Source: Triplophysa rosa
Taxonomy: Eukaryota; Chordata; Actinopteri; Cypriniformes; Nemacheilidae
Length of the DNA stretch: 64,000 nucleotides
Assembly: GCF_024868665.1 (NCBI RefSeq)
Contig: NC_079913.1
Coordinates: forward strand, 8,746,879-8,810,878
Direction of reading: 5' to 3'
The notes under the pieces were generated by a model. The model had not been told where the DNA came from. It did not search any database and was given only the letters and a program-made list of their open reading frames with translations. Both the position numbers and the translations under genes were made by a program. Of the stretch, positions 39,873-52,543 are shown piece by piece; within the stretch, counting starts at the first letter, position 1, and every line of letters begins with the position of its first letter.

Positions 39873-39905
<33 letters not shown>
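39873..39905. repeat. (CT)n microsatellite
   Basis: CT repeat of about 15 units. Confidence 0.95.
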
Positions 39906-40779
39906 TTCTTCATGTAAGGCTCCAGTCAGCCTGCTGTAACGCTGTTTAATTGAATTAGTGGGAGTTTATAAGCTGCTCTTGAGCCCTCTGAAAAAGACCC
40001 TCCATAAACAGGAATGCTGCCCTTTCATCTGACGCTTTGCTGGAATATTCTTGTCCTCCATATCGCCCCTGGGCTTTGGCTGGACCCTCAGCACAGAGTC
40101 TGCTGCCTGTGTCTAATTTAGGTCTCTAAAAACCAGGGATAAAGCCAAGAGCAGGCCGAGTCAGCTGTACAGGGAACGCAAATTCATCAGTTTGACTCTA
40201 CACTCTCCAGATATTGAAGAGAGAGGGGAGGTTTGCTTCTGGGAGCACCACGGCATAGTTCTGGATGTGTTTGTCAGCAATGACCGCATCCCTGCTGATA
40301 CAGAAAAAAAACAATTGCCATAAAATCAAAGCCGGCAAACAGGCCTTCTTTTATGAAGTCTTTTTAGCTGGTGAATTTTTGGGTGAATCTGGTGAATCAG
40401 TTTTATTTTTGGAGGGCACATGGGACATTTTTAGCTCATTCTGTTTGCCATGGGTTTCTTCCATGTCTCCAAATACAATTTGCACCGAATGAGGAGACAA
40501 GAGTACAATCTAAAGCATCCAGTCAGGCAATGTGTTAATACCATATTTTAACAGCATTGTGCTTTGATGGTGCGAGAATGTTTTGGTTTGATATTTATGC
40601 AATGTCACGAATGTGCAATATTGGCCAAAAATCATTTTTCCACTCTAGATCCCTCACCGAACCCCTTTAGTGAAAAGGGGAGGGATGTCATATTGTATCT
40701 GCGGACATAAAACTGGAGCAAAATGTGGAGTAGAATTATACATCGGAACAATTCTCTTTTTCCTTCCAAAAAATGCTGT

Positions 40780-40985
40780 TGTTTCAACCCATGGCTGTGT
40801 AAAACATAAACCCAACCCTAGGTTTAAATGAACTTGAAAGTGACTAGACCCAACCGGGTGTAAAACAACTAAACGTTTTGGGTTGAAACACTTCAGCATA
40901 GGTTAAATCAAACAGTTTCGTTTATTTGTCAAACGGTTTGTCCATATTTTACCCAACCATGGGTCCAGCTATTGTTTTATGTATA
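40780..40985. mobile_element. MITE-like segment rich in AACCCAACC/GGGTTGAAAC
   Basis: It contains TGTTTCAACCCATGGCTGTG, AAACCCAACCCTAGG, GGGTTGAAACACTTCAGC and ACCCAACCATGGGTCCAGC in both orientations, typical of decayed fish foldback elements. Confidence 0.4.
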
Positions 40986-42000
40986 ATATTGGTCGAATAG
41001 TTAACTATCTTAACCCATTACAGACTGTTTTGTTCTGTGCATGCTAGATTTATTATAAATGGTCAATGTAATTTTTTATATGATTCTGAATTTTACTGAA
41101 TTGTGTGTGTACAGAACCGGGATTACACATTCAAACAGGAGTGACAATCTTATTTAGTTTCTGTGTGTACGTGGCAACTATTGCACACACAGCTCTTTTA
41201 TTGTGCTTTCGCTTTGTATTCCTGAAAATAATGTGAAAAGATTAAACAAAATTTTGGTGACTGGGATTGCATTTACCATATTCTGATTTAGACTTTGAAA
41301 TCTGATTTATTTTCTGAGAATCGGGTTAAAAGTAAAAAAAAGTAAAATTTTCCAAAGAAAACAATAGCATCCCCGGACAACAAGACTCTTCAAAGTTCAT
41401 GCGGTTCACTTCAGTCTGTGACAGGATGAGGGTCTGAAGATAATTGGTCGTCCATCAACAAGCCTTTTCCTCCGCAGTCTCCCTGAACAAGTGCAAACAT
41501 GTCCGTAAACAGAGGCAACAAAGCTTGGGCTTGTATGCAGAGATCCTGGAGAGCAGATTGATTGCCTTCCTGTTGGTTGTGTTGTTTGTCCAAGACGAAG
41601 GAATTTTTATGTGGCGCTTATAGCATTGGCGTTCATCGGATCCGATGTCACAATCTGTGGTTCTGAATGACAGTGAAATTTCATCCATTGCCATAATAGC
41701 TGAGATCAAAAGTGCATACATGTGATTAGAAAGTTAGTTCACGGTCATGTGTTTTTTATATTGCTTGCGTTAACATTCGGTTTAGTCAAAGAGAAACAAG
41801 AAACAGAGTTCAAGAGAAGGAACAATTCATATTGAGAATAATCGAAGTGGACCAGAATAGAGAAATACAAAATGTTGACTCAGCTAATGAGTAGCTAGGT
41901 GAACTTGAGATTCATGGCTTCCATGAGATATGCTCAAGGTTTCTCCTGTGCTGGAGTTGGATTTGAGGCTGTTGGCATTTAGCCTGAGGGGATTTTATTC

Positions 42001-42003
<3 letters not shown>

Positions 42004-42039
<36 letters not shown>

Positions 42040-42068
42040 CTCTCTCTCGCTCTCTCTCCCTCTCTCTT
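42004..42068. repeat. (CT)n microsatellite
   Basis: CT repeat of about 30 units with a few interruptions. Confidence 0.95.
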
Positions 42069-42620
42069 TCATAATGAGTTTGCTTCTCTATTTGCTAAGG
42101 CCAAGACATTCCACAAGCTGGTAGTATTTTTGTTCCTTTGGCAGCTATAACCCCGTGTTCTTCCACGCAATGAAAAGGGAGACTGTGGTTTCATATATCT
42201 GCTCTCTATTCAGGGACATTCATCTATTTACTCAGCCAGGCTGCGTAGAAAAACCACCACCTCTGTTTGCTCCGTGAATCCTGTGCCGAAGCCCTGAATG
42301 ACATTAGCCACGCCACCCTGGGCTGAACCGTAATTACAACGTGTTATCACCCCAGCCTGCAGATAAGGTAGATTTCAGAGAGGAATGCCTCCGTCATCCT
42401 GACACGCTATGGTTGTGCACAATGATGTGATTTGAGATGTCCTCAGAAACAAAGTCCTTTTCATGTCCAAAAGAGGGCAGCAGTAAGCATTGGAGACCCG
42501 TCCCGAAGAAATGTGACCCGTGTTATGACCCAGTCTGTGAAAACCCAGCTAAAGTCATTTTTTGTGATTTACTGTTTTCGACATAAATTCATCCTGTAAA
42601 GTACATTCTGTGAAAATATA

Positions 42621-42858
42621 GGCTCAGTTTCACAGACAAGGCTTAATTTAAGCCAGGACTATGCTTTAGTGAAATTAGGATATTTAAGTCGCTTTTAATA
42701 AAATGCCTTCGATAAAAACATTACTCGTGTGCATCTTGAGACAAAACAATGGCACTGATATATGTTAAGATGGTTTTTGCAAGTTACTTTCAGTTAAGAC
42801 AACTCAAACATTCATTTTAGTCTGGGACTAGTTTTAAGCCTTGTCTCTGAAACCGGGC
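42621..42858. mobile_element. MITE with CCGGTTTCACAGAC ends, copy 2
   Basis: Inverted orientation relative to 18171-18410. It shares CATCTTGAGACAAAACAATG, GGCACTGATATAT and the right end TCTGAAACCGGGC. Confidence 0.85.
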
Positions 42859-43159
42859 AATAATCTTGATATTTTTAATATTAACTAAGTAAGGCCATTG
42901 AAAAAAATGTAAAATAGTGAAATTAATGGTGGAAATCCAACTTTGATGCTTTTCTCAAAATTAGATAAAGAGACGTTAGCCTGGTTTTCATAAACAGGGT
43001 CACAATTATCTTCAGCACAAATGACAGAATACAGCGATGCACGTTTTCGTGTCCTAACATGCCAGAGCTCCAGAAGTGCTTGTAATAATTTCAAAAAGTG
43101 ATTTCTGCGTCAATTTGGGCTTGAGCTAGATTTTCTAAAGGAAACATGGGCGGTGATGA

Positions 43160-43225
43160 TGGTTGCTAGGGTGTTTTGAGTGGTTGCTGAGGTATTCTGT
43201 GTGGTTGCTAGGTGGTTGCCTACTG
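43160..43225. repeat. GGTTGCTAGG minisatellite
   Basis: GGTTGCTAGGGTGTTTTGAG, GTGGTTGCTGAGGTATTCTG and GTGGTTGCTAGGTGGTTGCC are imperfect tandem copies of about 25 bases. Confidence 0.75.
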
Positions 43226-45244
43226 GCCCGAGTCGAAAGAGCCCACCCTAGACTTGAAATATTTTGAACCCAAAACACATTTCCTCAGTAAGCCACATTG
43301 TTTAAGGTATCATTCATGTCTGTAACCCAAATTTTGTTAAATGGCATACAGGCTGAATTTAATACAAAGGGTATGAACAACAGTATAATTTACTAGTAAT
43401 ACACTATAACAAAATTATTTTGTTTATAGACATTTTGTAATGTGATAAAAGTGTCACCAGTCTTATATGTTTCATATTTCATGTGCGTTTCTAGCAATAC
43501 AAACATTTTCCAAGTAAGACATTGCAGACATTATAATTTGGGTCCTGTTAAACACGCCACACCCAAGCCTGCAGGTCAGTTGTCATGTAAAAATCGAATT
43601 ACAATACCATCATAACGCAAGCCCTGCGATGTAAAAGGGCCGTTTTATTTTGCGGTCTGACCTCAGTGGGTTTCCACTGTGCCTGAAAACACAAATTCTC
43701 AAAACCACACCAAACAAATTAGCGTACCTACAAATATGGTCGAGCAGGTCTAGGTGGTGGTTCTGTTCAAAGGAATATCGTGTGTGTGCTCTGTACACAA
43801 ACCCTGTCTGCTCCAACGCTGTTATTAGTGCCCTCTAAACCTCCCTCTCTACATCAAAGTAGATATGACAGCAGAAATTACACAGGTATTTTATCCAAGA
43901 CTGCGTGTGATTCAGAAAGAGGTTACTGTACATGTGTAGGATACTTTATTATTGAATTTTCATAGATGTTCATAGACCTCAGCATCCCAAACATCTTCCG
44001 TTTTATAAATAGAAACATTGTATCGCATCGCTTTCCAGCATGTGTTTTAATTGCGAGTTAAAATCTTATAAGTTATTTAAAGTCAAAAATAATTTGAAGA
44101 AGTCAGTGTTGCACCCTGATAGTATATCTTTAATGTCAAACAAATTAAACATACTTATCTATGACACCCTCACTATACTGACATTAAGAATAAATATTGA
44201 CTACTCAAGTATATAATGATTATCACACAGCAGAGACTGGTTGCCCGTGGGCTGTTGGCCGACGTTGGGTGTGACGCTGGAGCTGTGGTTTAGCAGCGAG
44301 ACAGACACCGGTGGTTTCTGTTAGACGTAGGTGTTTGTCTGCGGCCTCTTCTCTGTAATGGCGGGAGATGTCTGTGCGTTTTAAGTCTCCTCTGTGTTTG
44401 TGCAGCAGGCAGAGTAATCAGATAACCCGAGGCTAAGTTGATCTTTTTATGCTATACATCAGGCCAAGTTGTCCTACAGTTTGCCTGAGGACCGGTTATC
44501 TTTAAAAGTGATTTGAAAACAGGAGGCGTATGGGGTATGGGTCAGTGCGAAACTAGTAGTTGACTCAACACACAATTTTAAGTGTCGCTTGTTCTACATA
44601 CGTCTCTTGACTCCTACTTGTGGCATTTTACAGGGCTTGCGTTTCAGTTGACACCACGTAGGAGGTTGCAGTAACGTGTAAACTTAATTAGCACATGTGT
44701 GTACAGAAGCTCGAAGGAGAATGCGAATGCTCTCATTTGTTTCTCTTAGATGGTAATGAGATTGAATGAGCAAATAGTTTTCTTTCCTGATAAACAAATC
44801 TGTTTTTTCTCTAGAGTTTAAGAGGTGGTCTCAATGTCTCATAGTGCCCTCAGATGTGCTCAAACACCAACGTAGGCAAGCAAAAGCCAGAATTGAAATG
44901 CAAAAGTGAAACATGAAACTAAGAACTCAAAGTCCTCTGAGATATGAAAGAGCAACCTCTGAGCAATAACATTTTCTACCAGTTTGCTCATCACTTGAGC
45001 ATTGAGCACTTTCTTTTAATTAAGGGTCGATGCAAAACCTAAAAAGGCTGCGCTAGATTTTACACTAGAGTATTACACTAGAGTAAAGTGAACTGAAAAA
45101 GGTGTTTACTGGCACTGTGACTAGGTCATGCCATTTATTTAAGAAAATCCAAAACAATACAATAAGCTTTTATTTGTGTCCCTGTAGCATTTGCGCAGAG
45201 CTTTACAAAATGTTAAAAAAAACGTTCTCATTGACCTTTATCTA

Positions 45245-45263
45245 AATAATAATAATAATAATA
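45245..45263. repeat. (AAT)n microsatellite
   Basis: Six AAT units in an AT-rich stretch. Confidence 0.9.
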
Positions 45264-46129
45264 AAATATTCGTTTTATGAGCTCTAATTTTCATCTACAG
45301 TATTATTGAGAAAGTTTTATTTTATTTTCAGCGTTATTTTCAAACAATGAGCACGTAATTAGAAACATTTTTATTACAAATATGTTTTTGTTATTTATTT
45401 ACTTCCTATTTATGTTAATCACAATTCATGTTATGTTAAAATAAATATGAATTTTGCTTTAAAAAAAAACGTTAATTTTCTGATATTCTTATTTATTTAC
45501 TTATTTATTTTGTATAGTAGGGGCGCGATCTAAAATCTTGCCTAGGGCACCAACAGAGGCTGGGCCGGCCCTGAGACCCTCTGTTAGTGAAAGGGTTAGA
45601 AAATATTTACCCTCTGATTATTCACACAGGTCAGATACACTCTGACCTTGGCACTTGTTTCTCTGTAGCAGAAGCAGTTTGTCACATCAGACAGTGTGTG
45701 TTAATTTCAACAAGAGAGAGGCAGCTTGACCCTTTAGAGGTCTTTGACCTCTGAGACCGAATTGTAAACTTTTGTCTTCACCACATTGGTCTGTCAGAAT
45801 GATCCAATTGCAGGATTTGATGGAAAACCATTTAGTAAATAGATAGGCCCATTACTTTCTATTATAATTGGTGGGTATATTTCATGCTTGGTGTTAATTC
45901 TAACCAAGGCTTGAACTTCCTTGTGATGTGCTTGCTTAAGTTTCAGTCTTTAATAAACCACACTGGTGATGACCCTGACCTAGAACTGCACCATGGCACA
46001 CAGGAGTGAAATAGAAAAAATATACGCCTTTTTTGACACTTAGAGCGCAAGTCATTTCAGGGCTATAGTCGAACTAGATTGTTTTTACATTTTCTGAAGA
46101 AAACGTGGGTTGTATGTGCCATATTTGCT

Positions 46130-46265
46130 ATAGGGATGCTAGGGTTTTGTGGGGGTTTCCAGAGCGTTGCTAAGTGTTTGCTATTGCTGTATGTTTTGGT
46201 ATGTGGTTGCTAAGTGTTTTGCATGATTGCTAGGGTGTTGCTATGCACTTGCTAAGTGTTTGCAA
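46130..46265. repeat. GTTGCTAAGTGTTTGC minisatellite
   Basis: Five or more imperfect copies of a TTGCTA(A/G)GTGTT unit. It is related to the repeat at 43.2 kb and common in fish genomes. Confidence 0.75.
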
Positions 46266-46407
46266 CTCAAACAAGCCCACCCCTCAAGCCTAGTGCTATT
46301 CGGCTGCCTAAATATGGCATCTTGTGTTAGCTTATAGGATTTGTTTGAGCAATTTATTGTCTAGTTGGGTAGTAAATGCGAGTGCTTATAAACAGTGTCA
46401 CTCTTTT

Positions 46408-46630
46408 TAAAGTTCAAACAAAATTGTGCCATCATTTACTCACCCTCTTGTCATTTCAAACCTGTATGACTTTCTTCTGCAGAACACAAAATAAGGTATT
46501 TTGAAGAATGTTGTTAAATTTAATTCACTTGCATTGGTTTTGTGTCCATAGAATCGAAGTGAATGGGTGTCTGCGCTGTTCAGTTCCCAACTTTATTCAA
46601 AATATCTTCTTAGATGAACTATCCCTTTAA
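46408..46630. mobile_element. Cyprinid palindromic MITE
   Basis: CATCATTTACTCACCCTCTT, TCTGCAGAACACAAAATAAG, GCATTGGTTTTGTGTCCATA and the right end TAGATGAACTATCCCTTTAA. Confidence 0.85.
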
Positions 46631-49529
46631 CAATAATCTGATTTAACTGATCAGGTTGATGCCAGAATAATTTTTAACAGAGTAACATAAATACAATAGT
46701 TATTCAAAGTAATTGTTTCTCACTCTTACACGTGGACTTGAAAAGATGGGGCGCAATAAAAGAAACCAAAGGCATGTGATCAAATCAGATAAGAAGAGCA
46801 AAAGTGCAAAAAAGAGAGAAAGATTTCTGGTTGACCCCACTAGCACAACACAGAGAGCAAAGCAAAAACACACATGCATGTGCAGTTCACAGCACGATGC
46901 TGAGCTCTGGGAGCCAGAAACCAAAAAACAGCCCTCCTGGCAAAGCGTACTGTTTACATCCTTCTTTTGGACACATTTTGGGCCAATGTAAGACTGACTA
47001 ACCGTCAGAGGTTGTTGCTCTGCCTGAAACGGGTTTGCAGTTGAACGAAGGACAGCTGAAACACATGACTGCTGGGCAAAGAGAGGCCACAAAAAAAAAA
47101 CACTGAGGCTCATAAAACTTGCTTAAATTATTAACAATGCAAAGCAGATGTTAAGTTGCTTTTGCAAAATAAGATTGAGGTTCTCAAAGGTTCCGTTCCC
47201 AACGGGAACGCCAAATAGGAGGTTACGCGTAGCGCTGCGCAAACCGTCTATTAATAGGACCAGCTGTAAACATTTTCCGATTTACGATATTTCTCCTCTC
47301 ATTATCTGCAAGGTTGTTAAAATGATCCTTCAGCTAATTCCGGCCTGCAAATGTGGTGTTCGTTTGACAGGGTTGGAGTTAAGTTTGGCCCGCTGTTGTG
47401 CGTGTTGAGATTTGGGATTACATTTTAGCACATATCTAAGCGCTGATCTCAGAGATTAGGGCATCTGTAATTACTTGTGCGTGAGCCAATGCAGCCGTGT
47501 AAATAGAGGGTAGTAAAGACGAGAGCGAAACACTAAACAATCTCCCATATCCGAAGTGAGGTCATCTCTGGCATTCATTTATTCGGTGCTGTGATATCAT
47601 CCTCCCTTTTATGAGGTGCAGGGAGATACACAACTCAAGGTCAGGAGTTGAGTCGCTCACCTATCCTGCCAGCTGCGTGGCTAGATGTCTTAGCTGCAGT
47701 TGTTCTGTACTTCAAAAGGGTTTGGATCACTTCTCGGGCCCATCATTTTTATTTATTTATTTATTATAGCACAGATGTTTGTTAAAATCCTTAGATGGAG
47801 CTTTCAGAAATTTGGTGCTCGTGAAGGGATTTGGCCGCACCTCTACACTGCTTTGATGATACTTCTGACACTTGTTTAGGAACGCACAAATACATCTTTT
47901 TTTAAACTTGTGTAGCATTGTGAAACAAGATTTGTACACACACCTAAATTTAAGAATAAATAAAAAGGTTTTAGCTATGTAAAGCTTTTTATGTAGTACA
48001 TGTAAAGTTTAATTTGTCTATAAAATTAATTTATAGACTTCTTTTAGTTTAAACCTAATTAAGGTCAATTAGGTCAACTGGTTTTTAAATGATAAGAAAC
48101 CAATTGTTTCCAAACATTTGTTTGTATATTGTGTGTACTTTAGACACTGCTCACATATTTACGTTTACTGCGCTTAGTAAGAATGTGTTAAAACAAGTTT
48201 AGGAAAGACTTTATGTACCAATGCAGTCTGATTTGCACACTAAACCTAGTATTGCAAGACATGCACCATGGAGGTTTGGTCTACAAAATCTAAAATGTTT
48301 TCTTAAAACAGTAGTGGCTTCCAGAAAGTGTCTACTACTACTGGCCGTGATGCATTTAACAAGAGATACCAGCTAATCAGATAAGCCTGTAGCAGGCAAG
48401 GGCATGTTTATTCATTTGCCTTGCCTTGGCAAAGTTGAAGTCAGTTAAGCTATCAATTAAGTTAATTTAATTAAAGCCTCAGGATTTTTTTCTTTGTTGG
48501 GTTTGATTTAAATATGTTGCTTTGGCCAACTTTTTACCTCTAAAAGAAATCAGGAAAGAAGATAAAATATTTTTTTTGTTTCAGACTGGTTGGGTAACTA
48601 TAATTTCACACGAAGACCAAACCGCTATCTTTGGGCACTGAATGGGCCAACCGAGGGCATTGCCACTGGTGGTTTACATCTGTATGTGAATCCCTTTTAA
48701 TATAATTGCTGATTTTGTCAGCTTGCCACGGTTTTTATCAAGGCTCATGTCGTGGCATGCTGCCAGTTTAAGAGTTTGTAAAATGCAAACACTCATTGAC
48801 TAGAGGTGTACAAACAACTGCAGCATTTCTCAGAAACAGGGTTTTAGCATATTGGAAAAAAATGTTGTTTACTGAGAAACAGTGAGGTTTTTAATCAAAA
48901 GACAGATAGATGTTTTGGAGAAAAACATTTATGATTAGTTTAAATTAAATACTTTTGCAAAGTTAGTGTGAAAATATCCAGTTGTATTTTACATTATTTA
49001 AGCAGCATTTTGATTGTTTTTGTATAATTACTATACATGCTCTTTCATGTAAATTCAAACAAAAAATCTTAATAAAAGTCAGTGGACACACATGCCCATA
49101 TTCACTAAAAGTTTGCACACTCATTCTTATTAGTATTCTTCATATTGTAAAATTATAGTCATGTTATCAAAACTAAAGTTGGATGAAAATAGGGGAATTA
49201 CTGTATTTATGTAGAGACTAAAAGTCTCTAAAAAGCTCAAATACACTTTGAGTATGCTTTATGTATGCTGGTACACAGGGTAGTGCTGGGCTCTTATCTG
49301 CTGTCTTGCCAAAAAAAGAAAGAGATTTATATGTAGACACGTTTATGTTTTTCTCTTAAAGCTAGACGTCATAATCAAGAAAGTCTTCACGCACGCACGC
49401 ATGTCACTAGCATGTTGTAATAAACATTAGACAGCATAATCAAGCAGTGTTAATGTCTCTGCGCTTCAGCAAAAAAGTGCAAACTGTATTACATTATCAA
49501 GTAAAGAGAGCACGAGTTGTTCAGTTAAA

Positions 49530-50005
49530 TGCATGTAAAATGCGACACTCCAGCGGTGAGCAGTTCGGGCATATGTGTTTCGTCATATCGTAGGCAGCCG
49601 TGATTTTTTTCGAAGTCGAAGAAGGACGGGGGGTTGAAAGATCCGTGCGCGTTTAACCCTCGGGGCAAACTCACCTCTCCCTTCCCTTTCGCAAACATCA
49701 GCAAAATATCAATCTGACCAATGGCTTTATTCGGGGCTGCGCTTTGCGAACAGAACACTCTGTACAAACGCACACTTACTCCAGCCTCAAGTGCGCCGAA
49801 AGCCATTCTTAGTGGCTACAGTAAGTGGTGTGTTTTTCTTAATAGTTATCTGATTGGACAAACCAAATGTCAGTATCTTGGCTTTTTTTCTCTCTGCATG
49901 GGACGTGTCCTTGTTTTTCAGAATCGGAGTAGGGAGAGATACGCAGGTTGTGTGTTCGGAAACGTTGCAAGCTTTGCGCGTAACTTGTTGCATGTTCAAC
50001 AATAA
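49530..50005 (+). other. CpG-rich patch with possible short spliced transcript
   Basis: CpG is clearly enriched from 49540 to 49810 against a CpG-poor background, as at a fish promoter. On the plus strand an ATG at 49721 opens a frame (MALFGAALCEQN) leading to a donor GTAAGT at 49820. An acceptor TTTTTCAG at 49920 would give a 100-bp intron and a 36-residue product, and AATAAA follows near 50000. On the minus strand a 93-residue frame (from 49806) is open through the same patch and has its own donor GTGAGT near 49674. No family is recognised in either direction. Confidence 0.3.
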
Positions 50006-50879
50006 ATACAAATGGTGCGCAACAATTAAAAATGATGGGAATAATAAAATATCATGTGTTTGTCATAAACTATAGTATAGAAGCGTCATGTCCAATAACT
50101 CGAATGCGATCAAGAATGATCAGAATCATGTCTATCTTACATCTTGGTATTATTTGAGTGAGGGCAAACATATTCTATGCGCGACTAAACAAACTATAGT
50201 TGAGTTGATAACAGCGTTTCCAGTGGATATATGTTTTTTTTTAATAAATGCGTATTTCATAAACATCCATGGCAGCTTTCCAGACGGTGCATGCAGTTTA
50301 AAGCTCTTTCTGAAAACAGGAGGATCAGATAATGTGTTTTAAATAGTTGTGATATTATTATTTATTTATTACTAGTATATAGTATTCATATTTATGTGAT
50401 AATTTGCCATCTACAGTATATATTTTTGGTAAATATATTTAAATGAGATTTAGTGGCATTACATATCATATGTTACATATCATCTTATGCAAGTTATAAC
50501 TTCCCTAATACCCTATTAAGTCATCAAATTATTTTCCTTTTTGTGACACATTATTTGTTCTGCCTTCAGGAGCTTGGAAATCACTTCATTATTGCCTGGG
50601 GCACTTTAAATGAAATAATACTTGTGATGGAATTTATGTGTTTGTGTGTGCAGGTGCTTGTGTGACTATACAGCTAAATGAATGGGTGGTGCCAGATTGT
50701 GGTACAGGCTAACCCAACACTTACAAGGGGTGTATTAATCACCTATAAAATTGATTTCTAACATTATCTTAAAACTGGTGTGGTACATGATGCAGGCATT
50801 GTATTCAAATACACCTCAGGAGTGTATTTTAATTTATAGTGAATTTGTTGCAATTTATAATAAAAATCAGATCTGGGTG

Positions 50880-52543
50880 TTCATTTCATTATGGTTTAAT
50901 TATCTCATTTAACAAGCAGTACACAAATCCACATCAAATTCTTTAAAGGCTCAGTTTGCAACCTTGCACAAATTTTAAAATGTGAAAAAACATGTATAAA
51001 AAAGTACAGAAAATGCACAAATGCCACTTTGGATAGTCATAAACAACAAAAAGCTTGACATAAATAAGTTAGTATAATTTTCTCAGTGTTTTTTTCCTTT
51101 TCTCTTCTTTACAAAGCAGTTTGCACATGTACACTTCAAAGTTTTACACCCATGCAGTGTAACGTCTTTTTTTTTTTGCTGTAGGTTTGTACATTTTTTT
51201 TTCATAGTGCCATGTCATGTTCAACATGAAAGCCAAATATATTGTGAAGAAACTGGCTTCATGGACTAATGTTCTTAATTATATGGCCCAGTGTTAAAGA
51301 AAAAAAAAGAAAAAGTAAAAAAAAATACAAATATAGATTTTATATAAACAATATGCTACACAACAATTAATAGAAATACATAAAATTGACTTAAGGAAAT
51401 TAATTGGTCATTACTTTTTTTGTTTTATGTATGTGTAATCAGTAGGATTTGTAGTTGATGACAACGTATACGATTAAGCCAAAATTAAAAAATAATAATA
51501 AATTAAAATAAACGAAACAAAATAAAAATAGTGGATTAACCCAGGGAAATAACAATACTGTAAAGAACTGTGAAAACCTTGATACCACATTTGGAGTCAC
51601 AACCCCTTCAGAGAAAAATAACCCACCACAAATGTGCTGTTATTTTGGCAGATAAATTAATTCACTGCTTATGTTTTATGGCAAATATCAAAATTAATAT
51701 TTTTTGTGTCAATTTAGTCATATCACATGAGGTGCAAAAAAATTTTTTCAGACAGTGATACATTTATGCAAATGGATAAAATAATGGCGTTCTGCACTGA
51801 ATTAGGTGTATTTTTTCTTTTAACACCCTGTGCCAGGCAAACTGAGACAATGGGACTGTGTAACCTAATTAAAAGGAAATTGTGTGTGTGTGTGGACATG
51901 TTTTTATATCCCGGCGGGGACCTAAACCTGAATGCACACCAACACATGGGGACTCGTGTCAGGGGGGGGGGGGCTGTGGATTGGAGCAAAATTGAGGTCC
52001 CTATGGGCAAAAAAAGCTTATAAATTGTACAGAACAATATTTTTTAAAAATCTAAAAATGCAAAAAGTTTTCTATGACCTTTAGGTTTAGGGGATAAAAT
52101 ATACAGTTTGTACAGTATAAGAAACATGAACTGTCCCCACGGAGATAGTTAACCAGATGTGTGTGTGTGTGTGTTATATATTTACTTAAAAGGGATCATT
52201 TTGGGGAGACGTTTTGAAAACTGCACAGCAATTCTTCAAGTCAAACGCACTCCATTATAAACGATTGTGTTTTTTTAATCTTAATATTACATTTAAATGT
52301 GCTACATATAAAATGAAAGTATATACATAGGTAGTAAAACAACAAATGAAGCAACTCCAATTGCACACTGCTACATTGTCTGCTTTTGAGGCAAATATAT
52401 TCTGTTGAGTGCCAAAACTTTAGTGTAAAATTCAGTGCTTATACAGCCATTCCAGGGCTTAATTTATATTTTTCAACTGCTATCCCTGTTTACTTCATAA
52501 AGCTATTGAAGTATTTGATGGAGAAATATAGGCTTCTTCATCT
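50880..52543 (-). other. cdkn1b: cdkn1b 3'UTR exon 3
   Basis: A strong acceptor (pyrimidine tract then TTACAG) ends at 52544 on the minus strand. The sequence after it matches the remembered human CDKN1B 3'UTR in several blocks: TGTATAAGCACTGAA near 52436-52450, the miR-221/222 region at 52300-52376, and a distal block at 50945-51141 containing TTATACTAACTTATTTATG, CCAAAGTGGCAT and AAACTGAGCC in the same order as in human. A minus-strand ATTAAA (50895-50900) could be the poly(A) signal, so the 3' end near 50880 is an estimate. An intron of about 640 bp (52544-53183) separates it from exon 2. Confidence 0.85.
52300..52377 (-). promoter_or_regulatory. cdkn1b: miR-221/222 double site with Pumilio element in cdkn1b 3'UTR
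   Basis: Two miR-221/222 seed matches (ATGTAGC on the minus strand) lie at 52370-52376 and 52301-52307, 69 bases apart. A perfect Pumilio element TGTATATA lies between them at 52320-52327. Human CDKN1B has the same order and nearly the same spacing. There, Pumilio binding is known to open an RNA hairpin so that miR-221/222 can bind and silence p27. The match here is seen directly; the function in fish is inferred. Confidence 0.85.

Larger units (their letters stand above)
35451..40779. other. No gene seen
   Basis: AT-rich with diverged MITE pieces near 35735-35900 and 36110-36160. A 68-codon open stretch at 40117-40322 (with FWEHHGIVLDVFVSND) has no recognised relative. Confidence 0.5.
40986..49529. 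other. No gene seen apart from repeats
   Basis: Holds the repeats listed between 42.0 and 46.6 kb. The 137-codon minus frame at 46700-47113 is Cys/Leu-rich and unrecognised. 47380-47620 and 48350-48485 are complex sequence without frames. Confidence 0.5.

Noticed and set aside
46700..47113. 137-codon minus-strand frame
   Set aside because: Low-complexity Leu/Phe/Cys-rich translation; overlaps plus-strand Lys-rich frames, as expected from A/T-rich noncoding sequence.
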